From Alphaproteobacteria bacterium (GTDB taxonomy: Bacteria > Pseudomonadota > Alphaproteobacteria > ATCC43930 > CGMCC-115725), in assembly GCA_019241915.1 (NCBI GenBank), contig JAFAWI010000645.1:1-8555 (forward strand): a DNA stretch of 8,555 nucleotides, written 5' to 3'. Positions 1 through 5,357 of the stretch are shown one piece after another. Position 1 is the first letter of the stretch; the number at the start of each line of letters is the position of its first letter. The notes beneath the pieces were generated by a model. That model was given only the letters and a program-made list of their open reading frames with translations, ran no database searches and was not told the DNA's origin. The translations under genes were made by a program, and so were the position numbers.

Positions 1-138
1 GAAACCGCCCGGGTCAAAGGCTTCGCCGCGCCGGTCGGGTTGCGGCGCATCCCGGCCGCTCCGGCGGCGGCGCCCGCAACCGGCGAACGCCGCAGCGTCA
101 CCGGGTACGCCGAACCGGAACCGGCGCATCGCGGATAG
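1..138 (+). CDS. Possible C-terminal end of an unidentified protein (partial at left edge)
   Basis: Reading from base 1, the frame is open for 45 codons and ends at a TAG at 136-138. The encoded tail is rich in Ala, Pro, Arg and Gly and ends in an acidic-then-basic stretch (AEPEPAHRG). I do not recognise a family; it looks like a disordered C-terminal tail. About 80% of its third codon positions are G or C, as expected for coding sequence here, but a minus-strand frame starting with an ATG at 165-167 is equally open and equally GC-biased, so the strand is uncertain. If real, this gene converges on the DUF763 gene with a gap of about 43 bp. Confidence is low because no conserved motif can be seen. 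Confidence 0.3.
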   Translation, partial: ETARVKGFAAPVGLRRIPAAPAAAPATGERRSVTGYAEPEPAHRG

Positions 139-181
139 GGCTTCTGCCCCAGCTTGCGCCAGTTCATCGGCCGGCAAGTGG

Positions 182-1438
182 TCAAGCCCGACCCCGACGC
201 GCGGTTTTTGCCCGTGGCGGCTCCCAGCCGAAGACGCTCCGTCCGCCATAGGCGTGCGAGCGGTCGCGCTCGGCGGCGATGACGGCGGAGACCGAGGGAC
301 CCGTCGCATCGCACTCCAGCCGCCGCGCCTGGTCGTCGAGCCGGCGGATCGCCGCCAGCTCCTCGTCGCGGCCGAGCCGCGCCTTCGCCACCGCCGATTT
401 CAGCACCCGGATCGTCTCGTCGTAGACCTTGACCGGCACCGGGTAGGGGTGGCGGTCCTTGCCGCCATGCGCCAACGAGAACCGCGCCGGGTCGCTGAAG
501 CGGTACGGCGCGCCGTGCACCACCTCGGCGACCATCGCCAGCGACTGCACGGTGCGTGCGCCGACCCCCGGCGTCAGCAACAGCTCGGCGAAATCCTGCG
601 GCCCGCGTTCGGCCGCGGCTCGCAGCGTCGCGTGCAGCCGGCGGGCGATGACGTCCTCATCGCGCACATCGTGGTGAGCCGGCATCGCCAGGTGCGGCAG
701 CAGCGGCTCGGCCGGCGGCGGCGCGGGGCGCGCCGCAAGCCGGCCGGCTTCGCGCGCCAGGCGCTCGGGGCCGAGCGCGCCGAGCAGCGCGATCTGGCTG
801 CGGCGCGACGCAGCGGCGCGACGGTCGGTGAGGTTGACGATCGTGCCCTGCCGCTCGCCATCGATCGCCGCGTGCGGCGTCTCGACAAAGCTGGTCAGCC
901 CTTCCGACAGCCAGTGATAGCGCCGCGCCTGGCGCCGCTCGGCGTTCATGCCCTGCTGGACGACGACCCAATGGCCGTCGTCGGTGACGACAAAGCCGTG
1001 CAGATAGAGGTCGAAACCGTCCTGCACCGCGGCGCTGTCGACCTTGGCGACGAGCCGGCTGGCGCGGGCCAGCGCATCGCCGTCGAAACCGACCGCGTCG
1101 CCGATCGCCACCAGCTCGTGCGGCGTCCGCCGCGACTGCGCGCCGCGCCCGCCGCAGACGTGCAGCCCGAGATCGCCGGCCATCGGCGCCAACCCGCGTT
1201 TCAGGGCGCCGATGACGCTGGTAGTGATGCCCGACGAATGCCAGTCCATCCCCATCACCGCGCCAAACGACTGGAACCAGAACGGGTGCGCCAGGCGGCG
1301 CAGCAATTCGTCGCGGCCGTAATGGTGGGCGATCGCCTCGACGATCACCGCGCCGAGGCGCGCCATGCGCGCCGCCAGCCAAGCCGGCACGCGCCCGCCG
1401 TGCAGCGGCAGATCGGCGCTTCCCGAGCGGTGCGGCAT
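182..1438 (-). CDS. DUF763 family protein of unknown function
   Basis: The 418-residue product matches the DUF763 family as I know it. The N-terminus carries SADLPLHGG (residues 7-15), followed by HPFWFQSFG (51-59), DWHSSGITTS (65-74), CGGRGAQSRRTPHEL (95-109), DLYLHGFV (143-150) and YHWLSEGL (174-181). The C-terminal half has a helix-hairpin-helix-like stretch, LTPGVGARTVQSLAMVAEVV (289-308), then the family signature HGGKDRHPYPVP (324-335). Residues 236-258 are Pro/Ala-rich and look like a linker. There is no signal peptide or membrane segment, so the protein is probably cytoplasmic. Biochemical function is not known to me; the hairpin motif hints at nucleic-acid contact, which is inference. 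I chose the ATG at 1436-1438, preceded by an AGG at 1445-1447 (6-nt spacing). A GTG one codon upstream is the alternative. The start lies 7 nt after the stop of the HEPN remnant, so the gene was probably once coupled to a toxin-antitoxin operon. Confidence 0.88.
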   Translation of the reverse strand: MPHRSGSADLPLHGGRVPAWLAARMARLGAVIVEAIAHHYGRDELLRRLAHPFWFQSFGAVMGMDWHSSGITTSVIGALKRGLAPMAGDLGLHVCGGRGAQSRRTPHELVAIGDAVGFDGDALARASRLVAKVDSAAVQDGFDLYLHGFVVTDDGHWVVVQQGMNAERRQARRYHWLSEGLTSFVETPHAAIDGERQGTIVNLTDRRAAASRRSQIALLGALGPERLAREAGRLAARPAPPPAEPLLPHLAMPAHHDVRDEDVIARRLHATLRAAAERGPQDFAELLLTPGVGARTVQSLAMVAEVVHGAPYRFSDPARFSLAHGGKDRHPYPVPVKVYDETIRVLKSAVAKARLGRDEELAAIRRLDDQARRLECDATGPSVSAVIAAERDRSHAYGGRSVFGWEPPRAKTARRGRA

Positions 1439-1445
1439 CACCGAC

Positions 1446-1535
1446 CTACTGCAGCTCGGCCAAGGCGCGTTCGACAGCAGCCTTGAGGCTGGGCAATTCG
1501 TGCTCGACGATCCGCCAAATCACCGCCGTCTCGAC
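1446..1535 (-). pseudogene. C-terminal fragment of a HEPN (HepT/DUF86-like) toxin
   Basis: Beginning in the last codons of the nucleotidyltransferase remnant but in a different frame, 29 codons encode a peptide starting VETAVIWRIVEHELPSLKAA and ending ERALAELQ before a TAG at 1446-1448. This matches the last helix of HepT/DUF86 HEPN proteins, which typically ends with an (I/V)W-x-I-V-x-x-(D/E)LP-x-L pattern. The catalytic R-x4-6-H motif and everything before it are missing, so no ribonuclease activity is possible. There is no start codon of its own. The fragment sits exactly where hepT would end in an mntA-hepT operon, on the same strand, and its stop is 7 nt before the DUF763 ATG. I infer that one deletion fused early mntA to late hepT. 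The assignment rests on a short match, so it is less certain than the nucleotidyltransferase call. Confidence 0.68.
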
Positions 1536-1690
1536 GCCACCAGATCGACATCCGAATCGGTCCGCGCATCGCCGCGTGCCACCGAGCCGCCGCGTGCCAC
1601 CGAGCCGAAGATCGAAAGCCGCTCAACGCCAAGGGCCTCGAGTTCGGTCCGGCGCGCACGCAGCAGCGCCATGACATTGGCGCGGTTCAT
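1520..1690 (-). pseudogene. Truncated MNT-type nucleotidyltransferase (MntA-like antitoxin) remnant
   Basis: The frame starts at an ATG (1688-1690) and encodes 56 residues. After an N-terminal helix it carries the minimal nucleotidyltransferase signature: FGSVARG, then DARTDSDVDLV (residues 41-51), the G-S ... D-x-D arrangement that binds the nucleotide and metal. Proteins of this family are usually about 100-150 residues. Here the homology stops just after the DxD strand and is followed by an unrelated ASRRR and a stop at 1520-1522. The third conserved acidic residue and the C-terminal half are absent, so catalysis is not expected. The active-site loop is also disturbed by an exact duplication giving GSVARGGSVARG. 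In intact modules MntA neutralises the HEPN ribonuclease HepT by transferring AMP to it. The downstream HEPN tail in another frame supports a deletion that removed the middle of such a module. No good ribosome-binding site is visible, and an in-frame ATG at 1727-1729 is less likely as the start. Confidence 0.8.
1571..1606. repeat. Perfect 18-bp tandem duplication within the MNT active-site motif
   Basis: The unit GCCGCGTGCCACCGAGCC occurs twice back to back (1571-1588 and 1589-1606) with no mismatch. On the minus strand it encodes a six-residue block, so GSVARG becomes GSVARGGSVARG without a frame change. The second copy keeps the normal distance from GS to the D-x-D, while the first copy lies after the Phe of the preceding strand, so the catalytic loop is lengthened by six residues. 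Replication slippage in a gene no longer under selection is the simplest explanation. Confidence 0.95.
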
Positions 1691-1742
1691 CACGGTAAAG
1701 GTAGGCGCGGAGCGTCCAATTCGCCACATCCGACCGGCGGCA

Positions 1743-2957
1743 TCAAATCGCGCCGTCGGCTTTGAGCGCGGCGATGTCGGCGGCGCGGAGGCCGAGCCAG
1801 CCGCCGTAGATTTCGGCGTTGTGCTCGCCGACCCGCGGGCTCGGGAGCAGCGGCGCCGGCGGCAGGCCGTGCAGGCGCAGCGGGTTGGTCGGAACGACGA
1901 TGTCGCCGAGCTCGGGGTGCTCGACCCGGCGCAGCATGCCGCGCTCGTGCATGTGCGGGTCGTGCATCACCTCGGGGGCGGTGCGGACCGGGGCGCACGG
2001 CACGCGCCCGGCCTTGAGCCTGGCGAACACCGCCATCCTGCCGAGTGTGCGGGTCCATTCGCCGACCACGGCATCGGTCTCGTCCATATGCGCGACGCGG
2101 TCGGCATTGGTCTTGAAGCGCGGGTCGTCGCCGAGCTCCTCGCGCCCCATCGCCTTGATCAGGTTCTGCCAGTGGCCTTCGGTGACGACGTGGATCGCGA
2201 CATGGCCGTCGCTGCACGGATAGACGTTGTAGGGGGTTGACGACAGCCCGGCCTGGCGGTTGCCGGTGCGCGGCGGCCGCTGGCCGGTGCGGTGGTAGTA
2301 CTCAAAACTGGCGGCGAGGCTCGCATAGACCGTCTCCTGCATCGCCACCTCGACCAGCCGGCCGACGCCGCTTTTCTCGCGCTCGAACAGCGCGGTCATG
2401 ATGCCGCCGTAGAGGTGGATGCCGCCCATAAAATCGACCAGCGTCGGACCGGCCTTCATCGGCGGCCCATCGGGCGCCCCGGTGACGCTCATGATCCCGG
2501 AGGCGGCCTGAATCGTCAGGTCCATCGCCAGGTTGTCGCGGTCGGGGCCGCTGATCCCGAATCCGGTCCCGGTGGCGTAGACGAGGCGCGGGTTGTGCTC
2601 CTTGAGCACCGCGTAGCCGACCCCGAGCCCATCCATCGTGCCGGGCGAAAAATTCTCCAGCAGCACATCGGCCTGCCGCACCATCGCGAACAGCAACTCG
2701 CGGCCCTTCGGGTGCTTGAGGTTGAGCGTGATGCCGCGCTTGTTCTGGTTGAGCATCGCAAACGGCAGCGTCGCGCTTTTGCCGGGCGCAGCGCGGCGGC
2801 GCAGCGGCTCGCCGTGCGGCGGCTCGACCTTGATGACGTCGGCGCCGCCCTTGGCGAGCAGCAAGGTCGCATAGGGGCCCTGAAAGATCTGGCCGAAATC
2901 GATGACGGTGATCCCGGCGAGCGGCAGGCTGCCGGCGTTTTCCCGCGCTGCGGCCAT
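1743..2957 (-). CDS. CaiB/BaiF family III acyl-CoA transferase
   Basis: The 404-residue product is a family III CoA-transferase, which moves coenzyme A between carboxylic acids via an enzyme-bound aspartyl-CoA intermediate in an interlocked dimer. Visible landmarks are LPLAGITVIDFGQIFQGPYA (11-30), the CoA-binding GADVIKVEPPHG (38-49), NQNKRGITLNLKHPKG (70-85), ADVLLENFSPGTMDGLG (96-112) and LAMDLTIQAASGIMSVTG (143-160). In the last of these, Asp146 is the expected catalytic aspartate. The C-terminal half continues with SSTPYNVYPCSDGHVAIHV and a normal end, so the length is typical. It should be cytoplasmic. The substrate cannot be read from sequence: carnitine, oxalyl/formyl, succinyl and 2-methylacyl enzymes share this fold. 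I chose the ATG at 2955-2957 because a strong GGAGGA lies 9 nt upstream; the frame stays open further upstream only as antisense to mltA. The gene appears monocistronic, divergent from mltA, with the toxin-antitoxin remnant 52 bp downstream. Confidence 0.93.
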   Translation of the reverse strand: MAAARENAGSLPLAGITVIDFGQIFQGPYATLLLAKGGADVIKVEPPHGEPLRRRAAPGKSATLPFAMLNQNKRGITLNLKHPKGRELLFAMVRQADVLLENFSPGTMDGLGVGYAVLKEHNPRLVYATGTGFGISGPDRDNLAMDLTIQAASGIMSVTGAPDGPPMKAGPTLVDFMGGIHLYGGIMTALFEREKSGVGRLVEVAMQETVYASLAASFEYYHRTGQRPPRTGNRQAGLSSTPYNVYPCSDGHVAIHVVTEGHWQNLIKAMGREELGDDPRFKTNADRVAHMDETDAVVGEWTRTLGRMAVFARLKAGRVPCAPVRTAPEVMHDPHMHERGMLRRVEHPELGDIVVPTNPLRLHGLPPAPLLPSPRVGEHNAEIYGGWLGLRAADIAALKADGAI

Positions 2958-2966
2958 GTTCGAGGT

Positions 2967-2972
2967 TCCTCC
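2967..2972 (-). promoter_or_regulatory. Strong ribosome-binding site of the CoA-transferase
   Basis: On the minus strand GGAGGA lies 9 nt before the ATG at 2955-2957. It is among the best Shine-Dalgarno sequences in the window. It decides the start against a frame that is open for almost 190 more codons upstream, through mltA on the opposite strand. Confidence 0.8.
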
Positions 2973-3012
2973 ATCGGCTCTCGGTTGAGACTGCGCCGTC
3001 GCGTGCGCCGCA

Positions 3013-3033
3013 GGCAAGCCGAAGCGGCTTGCC
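3013..3033. promoter_or_regulatory. Perfect hairpin/palindrome in the divergent promoter region
   Basis: GGCAAGCCG (3013-3021), a loop AAG, and CGGCTTGCC (3025-3033) form a perfect 9-bp inverted repeat. It lies in the roughly 160-bp gap between the divergent CoA-transferase and mltA starts, 56 bp upstream of the first and 84 bp upstream of the second. There is no T-run on either side, so it is unlikely to be a terminator. It may be an operator or an RNA hairpin in the CoA-transferase leader, or a dispersed palindromic repeat. I could not identify convincing -35/-10 boxes next to it. Confidence 0.45.
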
Positions 3034-3117
3034 GATGAAGCGCCTACCCGGTTCTTAAGCAAAGCTTGTCGATTAGCCGCTATCGCTGTGCGAGTTTTCC
3101 CCTCGGGTATTTCGGGC

Positions 3118-4263
3118 ATGGCGATTGTCTTTCGTGCCTCGGCGCTGTTGGGCGCGATCGTGCTGACCAGCTGCGCGGTCGGCCGCTTTGCCGGCGAACC
3201 GGGCGCCTCGGGCGGCCGCGCGGTCGGGCTTGCGCCGGCGAGCTTTGCGCAGCTTCCCGGTTGGAACAGCGACCGCGTCGCCGACGCCGTGCCGGCCTTT
3301 GTCAAATCGTGCGAGCGGGCAGCGCAGCGGCGATCCGACGCCGGGCCGCTCGACCCGGCCGCGCCCAACCCCGATTTTGGCGCGCTGCGCGACTGGCGCC
3401 CTTTATGCCGCGAGGCGGCGGCGCTGCCGCGCGGCGACGAGCGGACGGCGCGCCGGTTTTTCGAGGCCAATTTTGTGCCGGCGCTGATCGGCGACCCGGG
3501 CTGCGGCGCGGCGCTGTTCACCGGCTACTGGGAAGCCGAACTCAACGGGTCGAAAACGCGCGAGGCCCGGTATCAAACGCCGGTCTATCGCCGTCCGCCG
3601 GATCTGGTCGATGGCCAACCCTATCTCGACCGCGGCGCGATCGAGGATGGGGCGCTCGCCGGCAAAGGCCTGGAGGCGGTGTGGCTGGAAGACCCGGACG
3701 ACCTGTTCGTGCTGCAGATGCAGGGATCCGGCCGCGTCCGCCTGACCGACGGCAGCATCATGCGGCTCACCTACGCCGGCAACAACAGCCGGCCGTTTGT
3801 CGATATCTCTGCCCTGCTGCGCGACCAGGGCGCGATCCCGAAGGCGCAGTTTTCGGAGAAGGCGGTGCGGGCCTGGATGCGCGCCCATTCGCGCGAGGCC
3901 AAGGAATTGCGGCGCAAGGACCCGCTCTACGTGTTCTTCGAGGAGCGCCACGGCGACGGTCCGGTCGGCTATCAAGGCGCGGTGCTGACCGCCGAGCGCA
4001 GTCTCGCGGTCGACCATCGCTACATCCCGCTGGGGGCGCCGCTCTGGCTCGACGCCCACGACAGGTACCGGCCGGTTGCGGTGCAGCGCCTCGTCGTGGC
4101 GCAGGACACCGGCGACGGCATCACCGGCCCATTGCGCGGCGATTTCTACTGGGGCAGCGGCAAGCAGGCCGCGGCGCGCGGCAGCGATTTCTATGCCGAT
4201 GGGCGTTATTGGGTGCTGCTGCCGCGGAATGTCGCGATCCGGCTGGTGGCCGCGCGCGACTAG
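3118..4263 (+). CDS. mltA: Membrane-bound lytic murein transglycosylase A (MltA)
   Basis: MltA cleaves the MurNAc-GlcNAc glycosidic bond of peptidoglycan, leaving 1,6-anhydro-MurNAc ends. The N-terminus is a lipoprotein signal: a short start, a hydrophobic run (SALLGAIVL) and the lipobox LTSC, with Cys19 as the lipidated residue, so it should be anchored in the periplasm, probably in the outer membrane. The MltA barrel region contains FTGYWEAELNGS (134-145) and the substrate-groove stretch LQMQGSGRVRL (199-209). The C-terminal 3D domain has VVAQDTGDGITGP (326-338) and RGDFYWGSG (340-348). Asp330 and Asp342 correspond to the two conserved aspartates of the family; I take Asp342 as the likely catalytic acid. 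The 381 residues are a normal length. I chose the ATG at 3118 because it gives a conventional signal; a GTG at 3088 would add ten residues, and neither start has a good ribosome-binding site. The gene appears monocistronic, divergent from the CoA-transferase and convergent with flp. Confidence 0.94.
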   Translation: MAIVFRASALLGAIVLTSCAVGRFAGEPGASGGRAVGLAPASFAQLPGWNSDRVADAVPAFVKSCERAAQRRSDAGPLDPAAPNPDFGALRDWRPLCREAAALPRGDERTARRFFEANFVPALIGDPGCGAALFTGYWEAELNGSKTREARYQTPVYRRPPDLVDGQPYLDRGAIEDGALAGKGLEAVWLEDPDDLFVLQMQGSGRVRLTDGSIMRLTYAGNNSRPFVDISALLRDQGAIPKAQFSEKAVRAWMRAHSREAKELRRKDPLYVFFEERHGDGPVGYQGAVLTAERSLAVDHRYIPLGAPLWLDAHDRYRPVAVQRLVVAQDTGDGITGPLRGDFYWGSGKQAAARGSDFYADGRYWVLLPRNVAIRLVAARD

Positions 4264-4296
4264 GCTGCCGGTTTCGGACGCGACGCAGAACGCGAA

Positions 4297-4326
4297 ACGC
4301 CCGGGCCACTGCCGTGGCCCGGGCGT
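4297..4326 (-). terminator. 13-bp perfect stem-loop between convergent mltA and flp
   Basis: ACGCCCGGGCCAC (4297-4309), loop TGCC, and GTGGCCCGGGCGT (4314-4326) form a perfect, very GC-rich 13-bp stem with a 4-nt loop. It lies in the 84-bp gap between the mltA stop (4261-4263) and the flp stop (4348-4350). On the minus strand the stem runs into TTTCGCGTT, a weak U-tract, so it best suits termination of flp. On the plus strand no T-run follows, though the stem could still slow polymerase leaving mltA. Confidence 0.72.
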
Positions 4327-4347
4327 CCGCAGTGACGCGCCTGAAGC

Positions 4348-4509
4348 TTAGAGCTTGTTGGCGACGGTATTGAACGTCGTGCTGAGGTTCGTGCCGACGG
4401 TGCCCATCACGGTCACCGCAGCAACGGCGATCAGGGCCGCGATCAGACCATACTCGATCGCGGTGGCGCCGTTTTCGTTCCTCAGGAGCTTGCTGAACGT
4501 GGACAACAT
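4348..4509 (-). CDS. flp: Flp/Fap-type pilin subunit (type IVb)
   Basis: This short gene encodes 53 residues with the full Flp pilin layout: a positively charged leader (MLSTFSKLLRNENG), a prepilin-peptidase site between Gly14 and Ala15, then ATAIEYGLIAALIAVAAVTV. The conserved Glu19 is at mature position +5, followed by Tyr20. The hydrophobic helix (about 21-36) anchors the subunit in the inner membrane before assembly and packs the fibre core. Such pilins are exported and assembled by the Tad/Cpa machinery and are used in surface attachment. The ATG at 4507-4509 has an AGGAG (4516-4520) 6 nt upstream. No tad/cpa genes, prepilin peptidase or secretin are in the window, so it is an orphan here and depends on a locus elsewhere. 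It lies 70 bp downstream of the amidohydrolase stop. An AT-rich AATAAT in that gap could be a -10 element, but no matching -35 was found. Confidence 0.93.
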   Translation of the reverse strand: MLSTFSKLLRNENGATAIEYGLIAALIAVAAVTVMGTVGTNLSTTFNTVANKL

Positions 4510-4579
4510 TGGAAACTCCTCAGTAGGCTGACAGGGCGATTATTGCGGCAGGGTCTTTAAGAAGCGTAAACGGGCGGCG

Positions 4580-5350
4580 TTATTTCCGCCGCAGCGTTTC
4601 GTCTGCCGCCGACAGCAGCCGGGCCAACCGTTCGGCCCAGCTTGCCTGCGCCGCAACATCGCCCAGCAAATCCTGCCGGATCTCGATCTCGACATGCGGC
4701 AGGCCGCGCTCTTCGCCGTGCAACGGGATCGTGTAATCGCTGGTATCCGTAATTGCGTAAGGCTCATTATCCCCGACGACCAGGTCGCCCTCGGCGCGCA
4801 GCAGGCCGAGCATGGCGGCGGCGAGCCGCGCATCGCGGTGGTAGAGCACCCCGACCTGCACCATGCGCGCCACGTTCTTGAACACCGGGGTGAAGCTGTG
4901 CAGAGCGACGAGCACGGTGCGCCGGCCGGCGGCGGCGCGGCGGTCGAGCAAGGCGGCGATCGCCGCGTGGTAGGGGTCGAAGACCGCGCGGCGCCGGAGC
5001 AGCCGGTCGAGATCGCTCAGCCGCGCGTTGCCCGGCACCGGCGTCGCCTCGCTGACGGTCGGGATCGAGGTCGCGTGATCGGGTGCCCGGTTGCAATCGA
5101 TGACAAGGCGCGAATAGCGCTGCAACACCGCGGTCGCGTCGAGCTGCTCGGCCAGCAGCTCGGCGACGCCGGCGATGCCGATATCCCAGGCGATATGGCG
5201 GCCGAGGTCGGCCTGGTCCAGTCCGAGTGTGCCCAGGGCACGCGGGATGCGCCGCCCGGCATGGTCGGCGGTGAACAGGAACGCAGAGGCGCCGGCGGGC
5301 CGCAGCACACGCACGGGCGGCGGTTCGTCTCCCGCCAGCAGCTCGGCCAT
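4580..5350 (-). CDS. N-formylglutamate amidohydrolase family protein
   Basis: The 256-residue product has the full motif series of the N-formylglutamate amidohydrolase family. It contains TADHAGRRIP (27-36), RHIAWDIG (51-58), YSRLVIDCNR (79-88), PGNARLS (106-112), the DPYH box (125-128), LHSFTP (150-155), NEPY (195-198) and HVEIEIRQDLL (219-229). The characterised member HutG hydrolyses N-formyl-L-glutamate to formate and glutamate in histidine breakdown. No other hut gene is present here, so the true substrate may be another N-acyl-glutamate or glutamyl amide. No signal peptide is seen, so it is probably cytoplasmic. The ATG at 5348-5350 is 7 nt after the stop of the glutamine-synthetase-like gene, with GAGG (5356-5359) overlapping that stop, so translation is probably coupled. 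The frame is open upstream inside the neighbouring gene, but family motifs begin only after this ATG. Confidence 0.9.
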   Translation of the reverse strand: MAELLAGDEPPPVRVLRPAGASAFLFTADHAGRRIPRALGTLGLDQADLGRHIAWDIGIAGVAELLAEQLDATAVLQRYSRLVIDCNRAPDHATSIPTVSEATPVPGNARLSDLDRLLRRRAVFDPYHAAIAALLDRRAAAGRRTVLVALHSFTPVFKNVARMVQVGVLYHRDARLAAAMLGLLRAEGDLVVGDNEPYAITDTSDYTIPLHGEERGLPHVEIEIRQDLLGDVAAQASWAERLARLLSAADETLRRK

Positions 5351-5357
5351 CTGCGCC

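Noticed and set aside
254..1486. 410-codon plus-strand open frame opposite DUF763
   Set aside because: Arg/Ala/His-rich low-complexity translation typical of the antisense of a GC-rich gene; the opposite strand has clear DUF763 motifs.
1438..1677. 79-codon minus-strand frame over the MNT/HEPN remnant
   Set aside because: It is the third frame; its Trp/Arg-rich product has no homology, while the other two frames give recognisable MNT and HepT fragments.
1365..2240. 291-codon plus-strand open frame across the toxin-antitoxin remnant and CoA-transferase end
   Set aside because: Antisense to supported minus-strand coding sequence, crosses several features and shows no family motif.
2958..3521. 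N-terminal extension of the CoA-transferase frame to give a 592-residue protein
   Set aside because: The extension is antisense to the start of mltA, has no CoA-transferase homology, and a strong GGAGGA sits just before the ATG at 2955-2957.
3066..4373. 435-codon plus-strand frame overlapping mltA in another frame
   Set aside because: Arg/Ala-rich shadow; the mltA frame carries the lipobox, barrel motifs and 3D-domain aspartates.
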